A stretch of 64,000 bases of DNA from Phycobacter azelaicus (GTDB taxonomy: Bacteria; Pseudomonadota; Alphaproteobacteria; Rhodobacterales; Rhodobacteraceae). Made by a program: the position numbers and the translations under genes. This document shows, in pieces, positions 17,149 through 26,082 of this stretch. Within the stretch, counting starts at the first letter, position 1. Each line of letters begins with the position of its first letter. Below the pieces are notes generated by a model, which was not told the DNA's origin, did not search any database, and was given only the letters and a program-made list of their open reading frames with translations. Location of the stretch: positions 62,001 through 126,000 of the forward strand of contig NZ_WKFH01000001.1 in assembly GCF_014884385.1 (NCBI RefSeq), in the 5' to 3' direction.

Positions 17149-19513
17149 TACAGCCTTGGACGAAACGGTCGATCTCCGCACAATGACTCCCGACTGGTAT
17201 GCCCGCGAGACCCGCCTCGCGCATATGCTGCCCTATGTCAGCCTGGTCGATGACCGGACCGTGCGAACCCGGGTCAACGAGCTTTTCCAGTGCATCCGCC
17301 TCGATGGGGTCAACAGCTACACGACGGATGATGCCTATCTCGACAAGGTGACCGCGCTATTTGCCCGGATCATTGCGCAGCTGGGACCGGAGTTCAGCTT
17401 TTACGTCCACAAGGTCTCAAAAGCGATCACGCCGGACCTCGAGCCCCTGCGCGAGGACAGTTTTGCTGGAGAAGTTGACCGCCTGTGGCGTGCGAAACTC
17501 GAGAGCAGCGGCCTGCGCGACAAGACCCTGACGCTCACGGTCATCCATCGCCCGCCCCCGAAAAGCGTTCTGCCCTTCCTCAATCGCAGCGCCCCGGACC
17601 GGCTGAAGGAGGCAACCGAGAAACGCCTTCGCCGATTGGGCGAGGCCGTGAGCGTGTTCGTGTCAGGCCTAGCCGAGTTGAACCCGCGCGTGCTGACTTC
17701 CTGGAGTGGCGAGTTGATCGGCTTTCTGGGCGCGCTGAACACCGGCCAAGAACTGCCGCTCTATCCCGCGAACACCTACGGCTTTCTGTCATTCAACGTG
17801 GCCAACACCCGCGTGACGTTTCAGGGGGATCATTTCGAGCTTTCCGAAGGCGTCGTGGGGCATCGCTACGGCAAGAGCTTCACCATCGGGGAATACTCCG
17901 AAGCCACCTCCTGCACCATGTTCGACATGCTGAACCTGCCCGTCGACATGATCGTCACGCATTCTTTCACGCCGATCAATTCGAACCTCATGGCGGGTCG
18001 GATCAAGCGGCAAAAGCGCCAGATGCAAGCCAGCCAGGATGCGGCCCTCTCGCTCATGGAAGCGCTCGACATCGCCGCCGATGATCTCGAGGCCAAACGC
18101 CAGAGTTTCGGCGAGCACCACATGGTCGTGACGATCTTCTGCGATACGCTCGACGAGCTACAGACACTCAGCGCCGAGATCGTCAACGCCGCCGCCGCCG
18201 AAGGCGTGAAGATGATCGGGGAGCGGGTCGCCGCCAAGGCGCATTACCTCAGCCAGCATCCGGGCAACCAGCCCAAGCGGGTGCGCGCCAGTGCGATCAC
18301 CAATCGCAACTTCGCGGATTTCGCGGCGTTTCATCGGACCCAGCTCGGCAAACCGGCGGAGAAAACACCCTGGGGCAAGGTTATCACCTACCTGCCCACG
18401 CCCGAACAGAGCGCCTACCGCTTTTCCTATCACGAGCAAGGCAGCCCCCACAAAGAACCGACCAGCGGGCATACGTTGATCTTGGGGCGGCCTGGATCGG
18501 GCAAATCGGTTCTTTCGGCCTTTCTCATGACGCAAGCCCGTCGAGCAGGGGCGCGGATCTTCGTCTTCGACTACCGTCTCGGAATGGAGATGGCGGTCCG
18601 CGCCAATGGCGGGCGCTATGCGTCTTTGAAAGCCGGACAACCCACCGGCCTAAACCCGCTCTGGACTGAGGTCGACGCGCGCGGCACGGCCTGGCTTTCA
18701 GACTGGCTCGCCACCCTGCTCTATCGCGCCGACAAGCCGCTGACGCCGGCACAGACCAACCGCATCCAGGAAGTCGTGCGTCAGAACGCGCAGGCCTCCA
18801 ATCCGGCCCTGCGGAACTGGCGGGATTTCGCATCGCTTTTCGTGTCAACAGATGATGGCGGCGATCTGCACCAGCGATTGCTCGAATGGACCGAAGAGGG
18901 CCGCTACGGCTGGATCTTCGGGCAGACGCTGGAAGACACCTTCTCGCTCGAAGGAGATGTTGTCGGCTTCGATCTCACCGGCATTCTCGACAGCGAGGCC
19001 GAGAAGGAACGCATGGCCGTCCTCTCCTATCTCTTCCGCCGGGTCGAGCGCGAGATCGAGGATCGTCGCCCCACAATCATCGTGATCGACGAGGCCTGGA
19101 AGGCGCTCGACAACGCGTATTTCGCCGAGCGGCTCTCGAACTGGCTCGTGACCGCACGCAAACAGAACACCGTCGCTGTGATGATGACGCAATACGCCAG
19201 CCAGCTCGAGCGCACCCGAACCGGCAAGACCATCGTCGAGGCGGTGCCGACGCAAATCCTGCTTCCGAACATCCGCGCCCATGCGGCCGACTACGCGATG
19301 CTGAACCTCTATGAGAAGGAACTCGACGTGCTTCTCAACACTGGCAGCGACAGCCGCTTGGCCCTCATCCGCGACGACCAGGGCTCGATCGTCATTGATG
19401 CCGATCTGAGCGCCCTCGGGCCCAATCTCACCATCCTCGGCGGCATGGAAAAAGGCGAGGCGCTCGTGGGCGCCGATTACCGCGACCGCCCAGACTTTTG
19501 GAGGCTTTCATGA
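17123..19513 (+). CDS. virB4: VirB4-type T4SS ATPase
   Basis: The protein has 796 residues, the usual VirB4 size. The N-terminal CagE/TrbE/VirB domain spans about 180-390. Walker A is GRPGSGKS at 455-462 and Walker B is IIVIDEAW with Asp near 656; a later TQYASQ motif fits motif C-type sequences. It powers pilus assembly and substrate transfer at the inner membrane. It overlaps virB3 by 26 bases; a second in-frame ATG at 17138 could be the true start. Confidence 0.93.
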   Translation: MAGTAMHPSTALDETVDLRTMTPDWYARETRLAHMLPYVSLVDDRTVRTRVNELFQCIRLDGVNSYTTDDAYLDKVTALFARIIAQLGPEFSFYVHKVSKAITPDLEPLREDSFAGEVDRLWRAKLESSGLRDKTLTLTVIHRPPPKSVLPFLNRSAPDRLKEATEKRLRRLGEAVSVFVSGLAELNPRVLTSWSGELIGFLGALNTGQELPLYPANTYGFLSFNVANTRVTFQGDHFELSEGVVGHRYGKSFTIGEYSEATSCTMFDMLNLPVDMIVTHSFTPINSNLMAGRIKRQKRQMQASQDAALSLMEALDIAADDLEAKRQSFGEHHMVVTIFCDTLDELQTLSAEIVNAAAAEGVKMIGERVAAKAHYLSQHPGNQPKRVRASAITNRNFADFAAFHRTQLGKPAEKTPWGKVITYLPTPEQSAYRFSYHEQGSPHKEPTSGHTLILGRPGSGKSVLSAFLMTQARRAGARIFVFDYRLGMEMAVRANGGRYASLKAGQPTGLNPLWTEVDARGTAWLSDWLATLLYRADKPLTPAQTNRIQEVVRQNAQASNPALRNWRDFASLFVSTDDGGDLHQRLLEWTEEGRYGWIFGQTLEDTFSLEGDVVGFDLTGILDSEAEKERMAVLSYLFRRVEREIEDRRPTIIVIDEAWKALDNAYFAERLSNWLVTARKQNTVAVMMTQYASQLERTRTGKTIVEAVPTQILLPNIRAHAADYAMLNLYEKELDVLLNTGSDSRLALIRDDQGSIVIDADLSALGPNLTILGGMEKGEALVGADYRDRPDFWRLS

Positions 19514-19677
19514 TTCGTACCCTGTTTCTTCTCACCGCGCTCGGCGCTTTGGCCTCCTGCGCCCAGTACCAGGAACCGCAGGCGAACTGCTTCACATTCC
19601 TCGCGTCCACGGCACCTGTCGCGCCTGATTGCACCTTTACGCCTCTAGATGCGCCGGAGGGCGACATTGAAGTCTAG
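19510..19677 (+). CDS. virB7: VirB7-like small lipoprotein
   Basis: A 55-residue gene starts at the ATG that overlaps the virB4 stop as ATGA. It has a lipoprotein signal with lipobox LASC, giving the lipidated cysteine at residue 17, and further cysteines at 27 and 41 in a Pro/Thr-rich mature part. VirB7 proteins are short outer membrane lipoproteins that join VirB9, sometimes through a disulfide. Size, lipobox and position in the operon fit; sequence identity to known VirB7 cannot be judged by eye. Confidence 0.7.
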   Translation: MIRTLFLLTALGALASCAQYQEPQANCFTFLASTAPVAPDCTFTPLDAPEGDIEV

Positions 19678-20821
19678 CCTGCCTCATATCCTGGCACTTT
19701 GCCTGCTGCCCGGTCTCGCCTTGTCTCAGGGCGTGCCGACCAATGACAGTGGGCTGACCGCGCGTGACATCGTCGAGACTGGCGATCGCGAGGCTGACTT
19801 GGCCGTTCAGGCCGACAAGCTTGCCGTGCGCGAACTCATTGCCGAGATCGAACGGGAGCAGCTGGAAACCCTGCAACGCATCCTCGATGCCCAGACCAGC
19901 TTCGGCGGTCAGGGCCTGCCCGCCATGGTCTCGGGGCTGGAAAGCGGCAGCGGCGATCCCGACCGCGCCGTGGCGGCGGTCTATGGCACGGGCAAGATCG
20001 ATCCCAATCCCGGCGGTGCGCAGATGTTCGGGGACGCCGCCGAGAACATCGAGCAGCTCATCATCCGCGTGGCTCAGGAGACCAGCGACTTTGCGGGTGT
20101 TGGACGCGCAGGACTCTCCCCCGTCCAATGGCGCGCGCTGCTGCAAGCGCTCATCTGGCAGGAAAGCCGGTTTACGATTGGGGCACGGTCTCCCGTCGGC
20201 GCCTATGGTCTCACACAGATCATGCCTGGCACGGCCAGCGATCTCGGCATCAACCCGGAATATTATGACAGCCCCTACCTACAGGTGCATGGCGGCGCGC
20301 GCTATCTCGCGACCCAGCTCAACACATTCGATGGCAACATCATCAACGCCCTCGCGGCCTATAACGCCGGACCCGGCCGGGTTTTCGAGTATGGCGGCGT
20401 GCCGCCCTTCCGCGAGACCCAGCATTACGTCCAGGTGATCCCCGAACGCTATAACCTCTATTTGACGCGTATCGGCGGGATCGACGCACTTGGCACGATC
20501 GATCCGGCGCTTCTCGCCAATGCCAACCTCTCGCTCACTGGGCACGGCGCGGCCTTCTATGGCAACAACTCACCCGCCGCGATCAGGCAAGCCGCCCTAC
20601 GTATTGCGGATATCGTCGAACGGATTTCCGAGACCGAGGATGTGCAGGAGAGCGTTGCGCTCAACACTTATGCCCGCGCCGAACTCGTGCGCCTCGTCGC
20701 TGCACGCATCCGGCTTCAGGCCGCCCGCACCCGCGTGCTCTCCGCCGCAGAGCTGGCCCAGGCCAGCGCCCGCATGGCCGAAGGCGCGTTCATGGATTTT
20801 ACGATCAGGGAGATTGAATGA
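19667..20821 (+). CDS. second T4SS lytic transglycosylase (VirB1-like, extended)
   Basis: I prefer the TTG at 19667 because GGAGGG precedes it by 5 bases; the ATG at 19649 has no such site. The protein has 384 residues: signal peptide to ALS-QG near 19, a helical region about 30-130, and an SLT domain about 135-270 with catalytic Glu in LIWQESRFTIG, SPVGAYGLTQIMPGTASDLGI and [13 protein letters not shown] helical C-terminal 110 residues follows. The helical flanks recall VirB5-type proteins, so it may combine wall cutting with pilus-tip association. It is a second such enzyme in the same operon. Confidence 0.82.
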   Translation: MKSSLPHILALCLLPGLALSQGVPTNDSGLTARDIVETGDREADLAVQADKLAVRELIAEIEREQLETLQRILDAQTSFGGQGLPAMVSGLESGSGDPDRAVAAVYGTGKIDPNPGGAQMFGDAAENIEQLIIRVAQETSDFAGVGRAGLSPVQWRALLQALIWQESRFTIGARSPVGAYGLTQIMPGTASDLGINPEYYDSPYLQVHGGARYLATQLNTFDGNIINALAAYNAGPGRVFEYGGVPPFRETQHYVQVIPERYNLYLTRIGGIDALGTIDPALLANANLSLTGHGAAFYGNNSPAAIRQAALRIADIVERISETEDVQESVALNTYARAELVRLVAARIRLQAARTRVLSAAELAQASARMAEGAFMDFTIREIE

Positions 20822-21630
20822 TGGGACATCTGCTCTTGAGGACGGCCTTGGCCACGACACTGGGGATCGGTCTGCATCTTGGCGCCCTATCCCCTGCCCT
20901 CGCGCAAGGCGTGCCCGTCGTCGACACCCAGAACATCGCGCAAAACATCCAGCAGCTCCGGCAGATGATCGAAGACGAGATCCTGCAAAACGAGCAGCTG
21001 ACGCAGCTCCGCGAACAGCTCGGCCTTCTCACGGATCAACTCGCGGAGCTGCAAAGAACCTATGAAGCGCTCACCCGACTTGCCGAGCTTCCCGAAATCA
21101 TCCGGACGGAAATGGAAGACGAGTTGAACGGTCTGCTCGACCAAGAGTTCGGGGACATCCTCGCCACGATTGAGGCGATCAAGACTGGGGATTTCTCTGG
21201 CCTGTCGGGCTCCAGCGCGGGCGAGATCGAAACCCAGATGGACCGGGTACTGGCCGATCTCGGATTTGACGATGACACCCTCTCGGAAATGGCCACCAGC
21301 GGCAATCCGGGCGCGAACCGCGTGGCGACGCAGGCCACCACCGGCGCCCTTGTCTCGGCGGCGGCCCAGAACAGCTATGAGGATGCCGGCCAATCGCTCG
21401 AGCGGGTCGACCGCCTTGTCGGACTCATCGACGACATGGACGAACTAAAGGAAAGCATCGATCTCAACACGCGCGTGACTGCGGAGCTCGCCATTGCGCT
21501 GGTCGCCATGTGGCAACTCGAAGCCATCCAGACCGTGGGCGATGGCACCGGCGGTGTGATCGATGCCGCCACCATCGCAGAGGAGCAGCGCTTCATGGAC
21601 TTCACGCTGCCGGATCTGCGCGCAGACTGA
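20818..21630 (+). CDS. virB5: VirB5-type minor pilin/adhesin
   Basis: The protein has 270 residues with a signal peptide ending at ALA-QG near 30. Residues 35-90 are coiled coil (NIQQLRQMIEDEILQNEQL and following), then a helical middle and an Ala-rich end. This matches VirB5/TrbJ-type proteins that sit at the pilus tip. The start overlaps the previous stop. The C-terminal sequence AEEQRFMDFTLPDLR resembles that of the preceding enzyme (AEGAFMDFTIREIE), suggesting a common C-terminal element. Confidence 0.75.
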   Translation: MMGHLLLRTALATTLGIGLHLGALSPALAQGVPVVDTQNIAQNIQQLRQMIEDEILQNEQLTQLREQLGLLTDQLAELQRTYEALTRLAELPEIIRTEMEDELNGLLDQEFGDILATIEAIKTGDFSGLSGSSAGEIETQMDRVLADLGFDDDTLSEMATSGNPGANRVATQATTGALVSAAAQNSYEDAGQSLERVDRLVGLIDDMDELKESIDLNTRVTAELAIALVAMWQLEAIQTVGDGTGGVIDAATIAEEQRFMDFTLPDLRAD

Positions 21631-21645
21631 CTTGGGGTGTAACGC

Positions 21646-22299
21646 GTGGCGAGTGAACAGGAAATCATCGAAGAAGAGCTGGTCTATGGTGCCCTGCGCC
21701 GCGAACGGCTCTGGCAACGCCTTGGGCTCATCGGCCTCATCTTCGGCATTCTCGGATGCCTGAGCGCTGCCGCAGTCGCAATCCTCGATGTCGACCCGCC
21801 CCCCGTCGTTGTCCCCTATGATCCCGCCACCGGCTTTGCACTCCCCGAAGCCTCGGTGGGCGCCTCCTCGGTGACCGCCAACCAGGCGATCATCGAGGCG
21901 GAGGTGTTCCGCTATGTGACCGACCGGGAGGTCTACAACCAGCTCGACAACGATCTGCGCATCCGCAGCGTCCTGCGCCGCTCGGACGGAGCTGCCGAGA
22001 GCGGGCTGCGCCAGATCTGGAACAGCGCCAACGAGAATTACCCGCCGACGGTCTATGGCCCCAATGCTCGGCTCGACGTGGAAATCCTCAGCATCAACCG
22101 GATCGGAACCAACCGCGCGACGGTCCGCCTGCGCAAGCGCCTGACGTCCATTAACGGCACCCAGACCGGGCTCTTCACCGCCACGCTTCTCTTCGAGTTC
22201 CGCCCCGAAACCCGCCGGTCCATCGATGAAGTCTGGACCAACCCGTTTGGGTTCACCGTACTCGAATATTCCATTCGCTCCGACAGATTGGAGAACTAA
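21646..22299 (+). CDS. virB8: VirB8-type inner membrane assembly protein
   Basis: A GTG start gives 217 residues. There is a short cytoplasmic N-terminus, one membrane helix (about 24-46), then a periplasmic NTF2-like domain with typical VirB8 text (FRYVTDREVYN, SANENYPPTVYG, NPFGFTVLEYSI). VirB8 nucleates assembly of the transfer channel. The stop shares its last base with the ATG of virB9. Confidence 0.88.
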   Translation: MASEQEIIEEELVYGALRRERLWQRLGLIGLIFGILGCLSAAAVAILDVDPPPVVVPYDPATGFALPEASVGASSVTANQAIIEAEVFRYVTDREVYNQLDNDLRIRSVLRRSDGAAESGLRQIWNSANENYPPTVYGPNARLDVEILSINRIGTNRATVRLRKRLTSINGTQTGLFTATLLFEFRPETRRSIDEVWTNPFGFTVLEYSIRSDRLEN

Positions 22300-22418
22300 T
22301 GCGTTTCTGGAATTCAAATCAAAGAACCTTGTCGCCAATGTCCCGAGAGCGCGCAGCGCGGCAGGGTATTGGCGACGCTCCTTGTTCCGGAAACGCATGG
22401 TTGATCAATAGGTTCTTT
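22299..22418. repeat. interlocked inverted repeats inside the start of virB9
   Basis: Three perfect 9-bp inverted pairs occur in 120 bases: ATGCGTTTC (22299-22307) with GAAACGCAT (22390-22398); GTCGCCAAT (22331-22339) with ATTGGCGAC (22368-22376); AAAGAACCT (22321-22329) with AGGTTCTTT (22410-22418). The first two nest and the third crosses them. Between the inner arms lie GTCCCGAGAG and CGGCAGGG, which also mark the palindromes found in IS elements near 60.1-60.7 kb. The segment adds about 34 codons before the VirB9 signal peptide. Confidence 0.65.
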
Positions 22419-23096
22419 GTTGCTGCCATATTTGTTTTGCTGCCCGGCCTTGCCTTTGCCGAAGCGATCCCGCGCGGTGGTCCAAATGACAGTCGTGTGC
22501 GGCTGGCCACCTACCAGGAAGGCCAGGTCTACCGCCTCAGCGTGTCGCTCACCCATGTGACCACCATCGAGTTCGGCGAGGGTGAAAGCATCCGCTCGAT
22601 TATCGCGGGCGACACGGAAGGGTTTGAGATCGATGGCGTCCCCGGTGGTCAGGCATTTGCAATCAAACCCGTCGCGCGCGGCGTACATACCAATGTGACG
22701 GTCTACACGAACAGGCGCAGCTACTATTTCAACGTCGAGGAGGTCCGCAGCCCAACCTTCTACGTGGTGCAGTTCCGCTATCCGGAGGACGATGCGCGCC
22801 CGACCCGGGCCATCGCCGCCCAAGCACCAAACTACAATTACGGTGCCAGCGCGCGGACCGAGTTCACGCCAACCCGCATCTGGGATGACGGGACGTTCAC
22901 GTATTTCGCCTTTCCAAGAAACGCACCTGTGCCAGCGATCTTCCGCTACGCGGGCGGCCGTGAACGCACGGTCAACACGCAAACTCCTGAAGACGGCGTG
23001 ATCCGCGTCAGCGGCGTAAACCGCCAATGGGTCCTGCGACTTGGCGAAGAGGTGGTCTGCATCGAGGCGATCCCGCCCGCGGAGGCCGCCTCATGA
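22299..23096 (+). CDS. virB9: VirB9-type outer membrane core component
   Basis: The ATG at 22299 has GGAG at good spacing and overlaps the virB8 stop, so I use it (265 residues). The first 34 residues are polar and come from a palindromic insertion; the expected signal peptide begins only after them (INRFFVAAIFVLLPGLAFAE). A TTG at 22401 would restore a normal start but lacks a clear ribosome site. The mature protein has the VirB9 beta-rich body (GQAFAIKPVARGVHTNVTV, YNYGASARTEFTPTRIWDDG, FTYFAFP). It forms the outer membrane core with VirB7 and VirB10. Whether the lengthened signal still works is uncertain. Confidence 0.83.
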   Translation: MRFWNSNQRTLSPMSRERAARQGIGDAPCSGNAWLINRFFVAAIFVLLPGLAFAEAIPRGGPNDSRVRLATYQEGQVYRLSVSLTHVTTIEFGEGESIRSIIAGDTEGFEIDGVPGGQAFAIKPVARGVHTNVTVYTNRRSYYFNVEEVRSPTFYVVQFRYPEDDARPTRAIAAQAPNYNYGASARTEFTPTRIWDDGTFTYFAFPRNAPVPAIFRYAGGRERTVNTQTPEDGVIRVSGVNRQWVLRLGEEVVCIEAIPPAEAAS

Positions 23097-24478
23097 GCGA
23101 TACCGAGAACACCGAGCTGGAAAAGCGCCTCGCCGCCCTTGAGAAAGGCAGTGCCCGCGCCCCCACGGCGGCGCAGCGCCGGTCGCCCCTTCTCGCGCTG
23201 ATCGTGGTCCTCGTCATCGGCGCGGGTGGTGCCCTGCTTTATCTTCTCTCACAGCCCGACGAAGAGGAAGCCTTGCCGACGGCCACCCCGGATGTCTTCC
23301 AAAACGAGGGGGACGGCTTTGGCGCCATCGAGACCTTGCCCCCGCCCGAGCCCGAGCCCGAGGTTGTGTTTGTCGGACCGGATCCAGTCGAGCCCAACGC
23401 GGAGCTTCTGGCGCAGATCACCGCGCTGCAGGCCCAGATCGAGGAGTTGCGCAACGCCCCTGAACCAGTTGTCGAGGAAGACACCGCTGCCGCAGATGCG
23501 ATTGACGCGCTGACCGCGCAGATCGCGGCCCTGCAAGCCGCGTCGGAAACCGCGCAACAGCAGTTTCGCGATGAGCTCACGGCGCGCGACCGCGAACTGG
23601 AGCAACTCCGCATGGACCTTGAGCTCGCGCAGCTTGAGGCCAACCGCCCTGCCCCCGCGCCGTTGGGCCCATCTGAGGACGAGCTGCGCGCACGCGAAGA
23701 AGAGCGACTGCGCCGCGAGGAAGAAGCCCGGCGCATGGCCGAGCTGGAGCGCCGCGCCGCGGAGGAACGCGCCTTCCAGGAACGGCGCATCACCTCGCCC
23801 ACCATCGCTTTTGGCGGCACGTCTGGCGCAAATGAGACGGCCTTGACCGAACGCACCTTCGGCGAAGTGACGGATTTTGTGCTGAATGGCGCACTGCCCA
23901 CGTCGGTGACTCAAGCCGAGGTCATCGCAAACCCGTCCAACACCATCATTCAGGGCACGATGATCCAGGCCGTCATGGAAACCGCCCTCGACAGCTCCCT
24001 GCCCGGCCAGACCCGGGCAGTTGTCTCCGAAGATGTCTACAGCGTCGACGGCTCTCGTCTCCTGATCCCGCGTGGGTCCCGCCTCATCGGGCGGTATCGC
24101 TCCGGCGTTGATATCGCGCAGCGCCGGGTCACCATCGCCTGGGACCGGATCATGCTACCCGACAACCAGACGATCCAGATCAGCTCTTTCGGGGGTGACG
24201 AATTGGGCCGCTCCGGCGTGACCGGCTTTGTCGACACGCGCTTCGATGAGCGTTTCGGCTCAGCGGCGTTGATATCGCTGATCTCCGCCGCGCCAAGCGC
24301 TGCTGCTGCAAACGTCCAGGATGAGACCGCCGCGGACGTGCTCGAAGACGTGGGCGATGATCTGGCCGATGCCACGGACAGCGTCATAGGCGACTACCTC
24401 TCCATCGGCCCCGTCATCTATGTCGACCAAGGGGCCCGCGTCACGGTGATGGTCGACCGCGATCTGGAGATATTCTGA
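23093..24478 (+). CDS. virB10: VirB10-type T4SS scaffold protein
   Basis: The ATG at 23093 overlaps the virB9 stop. The protein has 461 residues: a short cytoplasmic part, one membrane helix (about 32-52), a Pro/Glu-rich segment, a long coiled coil (about 100-235) and the C-terminal TrbI/VirB10 beta-barrel domain (about 275-461, with LDSSLPGQTRAVVSEDVYS and GSRLLIPRGSRLIGRYRSG, then RVTIAWDRIMLPD). It spans both membranes and couples ATPase energy to the outer channel. Confidence 0.92.
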   Translation: MSDTENTELEKRLAALEKGSARAPTAAQRRSPLLALIVVLVIGAGGALLYLLSQPDEEEALPTATPDVFQNEGDGFGAIETLPPPEPEPEVVFVGPDPVEPNAELLAQITALQAQIEELRNAPEPVVEEDTAAADAIDALTAQIAALQAASETAQQQFRDELTARDRELEQLRMDLELAQLEANRPAPAPLGPSEDELRAREEERLRREEEARRMAELERRAAEERAFQERRITSPTIAFGGTSGANETALTERTFGEVTDFVLNGALPTSVTQAEVIANPSNTIIQGTMIQAVMETALDSSLPGQTRAVVSEDVYSVDGSRLLIPRGSRLIGRYRSGVDIAQRRVTIAWDRIMLPDNQTIQISSFGGDELGRSGVTGFVDTRFDERFGSAALISLISAAPSAAAANVQDETAADVLEDVGDDLADATDSVIGDYLSIGPVIYVDQGARVTVMVDRDLEIF

Positions 24479-24482
24479 GTCC

Positions 24483-25469
24483 ATGTCGCTGAGCTATCTC
24501 GAAACCTCCCTCGACAGGATCGACGCCGCCGCTCGCGACGATGTCATCGAGATCTGCATCAACCCTGATGGCAGCTGCTGGGGCGAGTTCCAGGGCGATC
24601 ACTCCATGCGAGAACTGGAACGGCAGCTAACCGCAACGGAAGTGAAGGACCTCGGCAACCAGATCGCCTCCTCCGCCAACACCACAATGAGCAAAGACCG
24701 CCCGATCGTCTCGGTCTCGATCACCTACAAGGGCCGCCCGATCCGGGCACAGGTCATCACCCCGCCTGCCGTGCTCTCGGCGATGTCGATCAGCCTTCGG
24801 TTTTTTTCAAGCCTGCCGCTCGATGGCATCGCGCTCGACTTTCTGTATGGCAAAGAACGCAAGCTCGAAGAACTGCGTCTCGAGAAGACGCGGGAACTGC
24901 GCGACGTTGTGGCCGCGGGCGTGATCGACGATGCGCTGGCCTTTTGCGTCGACAACAAGCTCAACATGATCGTCTCTGGCGGCACCTCCACCGGCAAGAC
25001 CGTGGCTGCGCGCAAGATCCTCTCGCACGTGCCATCCGAGGAACGCATCGTCACCATCGAGGAAGCCGCCGAGCTTCTGCCGACCCAGCCCAATGCCGTG
25101 ACCCTCATCGCCAATCGCGATGCGGAGTTCCAGACCGCCGATGTGCTGCTCACCGCAACGTTGCGCATGCGCCCCGACCGGATCATCCTGGGCGAGGTGC
25201 GCGGCAAGGAGGCCATGACCTTCCTCGAGGCGATCAACACTGGCCATGGCGGCTCAATGACCACGCTGCACGCAGAAACCCCGCAACTTGCCGTGCAGCG
25301 TCTGGCCATCGCCGCGCTCAAGACCGAGATCCCCATGACCTATGCCGACATGATCCAGTACATCGAGAACTCCATCGACGTAATCATCCAGGCCGGTCGC
25401 CACGACGGCAAACGCGGCATCACTGAATTCTACCTCCCCGGCGCAACCGAGATCGGAGCTTCCCAATGA
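24483..25469 (+). CDS. virB11: VirB11-type traffic ATPase
   Basis: The protein has 328 residues, standard for VirB11. Walker A is GGTSTGKT at 166-173. The Asp box, Walker B and His box region reads RMRPDRIILGEVRGKEAM followed by NTGHGGSMTTLHAE. It is a hexameric ATPase at the inner membrane base. Four bases separate it from virB10, and it overlaps the next small gene by 4 bases. Confidence 0.94.
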   Translation: MSLSYLETSLDRIDAAARDDVIEICINPDGSCWGEFQGDHSMRELERQLTATEVKDLGNQIASSANTTMSKDRPIVSVSITYKGRPIRAQVITPPAVLSAMSISLRFFSSLPLDGIALDFLYGKERKLEELRLEKTRELRDVVAAGVIDDALAFCVDNKLNMIVSGGTSTGKTVAARKILSHVPSEERIVTIEEAAELLPTQPNAVTLIANRDAEFQTADVLLTATLRMRPDRIILGEVRGKEAMTFLEAINTGHGGSMTTLHAETPQLAVQRLAIAALKTEIPMTYADMIQYIENSIDVIIQAGRHDGKRGITEFYLPGATEIGASQ

Positions 25470-25660
25470 AGACCTTTGAATATGACATCCTGACCTTCCC
25501 GATGAGCCGCAAGACAGGTGAATTTGAGATGAAAAACGTTCTGAATGCCCGAGGCGCAGAGGGATGGGAAGTCGTGTCGTTCACTTCATCGGAATACGCT
25601 AACGTTGGCTACACGGTATTTTTGAAGCGGGAAACGACTGCGGCCGAGGCAAAGGCATGA
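25466..25660 (+). CDS. DUF4177-like small protein
   Basis: The protein has 64 residues. The pattern FEYDILTF, then LNARGAEGWEVVSF and YTVFLKR matches DUF4177, a small alpha/beta fold in which a strand is followed by a helix ending in GAEGWE. It overlaps virB11 and the next gene by 4 bases each, so it is part of the operon. Function of the family is unknown. Confidence 0.7.
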   Translation: MKTFEYDILTFPMSRKTGEFEMKNVLNARGAEGWEVVSFTSSEYANVGYTVFLKRETTAAEAKA

Positions 25661-26070
25661 ATTCGGCGCGGCTAACTCTTGCGCTAATCGCGCTGGCCGT
25701 GAGCCTACTGGCTGTCCCCGCCTTGGCAGAGCGCAATATGGTGCCGACCCTCGATCGCAGCTTCGACGTCTGTGCAGACCGGCCCACCGAGCCTGCCTGG
25801 ATGCATGAGATCCCCCTGCGCCAAGCCTATCAGCGGGTTCTGGTTCAGGACATCTATCGCGCCCAGAATCTCGAGCGGGTCGTTGAGATCGGCAACTGCG
25901 ACTGCGCGACCCGGTTCCCGTCCTGGGACGCTGCAGAAGCGGTATTTCGGGAGAGATACGCCAGCGACGAACGATGGGAAATGCTGGAAGCCTCGGACGC
26001 CTACAACAGTCGTGCCAACGACGTTCGCCTCGCGGCCAAAGCGATCTGCGAAGCCGCAGGTAACTGGTGA
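25657..26070 (+). CDS. hypothetical secreted protein in the T4SS operon
   Basis: The protein has 137 residues with a signal peptide ending at ALA-ER near 24. The mature part contains FDVCADRPTEPAWM, GNCDCATRFPSWDAAE and a C-terminal Cys, so disulfides are likely. It sits between the DUF4177 gene and virB6, where other systems carry entry-exclusion or VirB7-type proteins, but no motif proves either. Probably periplasmic. Confidence 0.65.
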   Translation: MNSARLTLALIALAVSLLAVPALAERNMVPTLDRSFDVCADRPTEPAWMHEIPLRQAYQRVLVQDIYRAQNLERVVEIGNCDCATRFPSWDAAEAVFRERYASDERWEMLEASDAYNSRANDVRLAAKAICEAAGNW

Positions 26071-26082
26071 GGCTGATCCCAG

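Noticed and set aside
21445..22398. Long minus-strand open frame of 317 codons opposite virB5-virB9
   Set aside because: It lies opposite well-supported secretion genes in their third-position frame, has no domain, and its start is part of the palindrome in virB9.
23239..23914. Minus-strand Ser/Arg-rich frames opposite virB10
   Set aside because: Low-complexity shadows of the Glu/Ala/Arg-rich coiled coil of VirB10.
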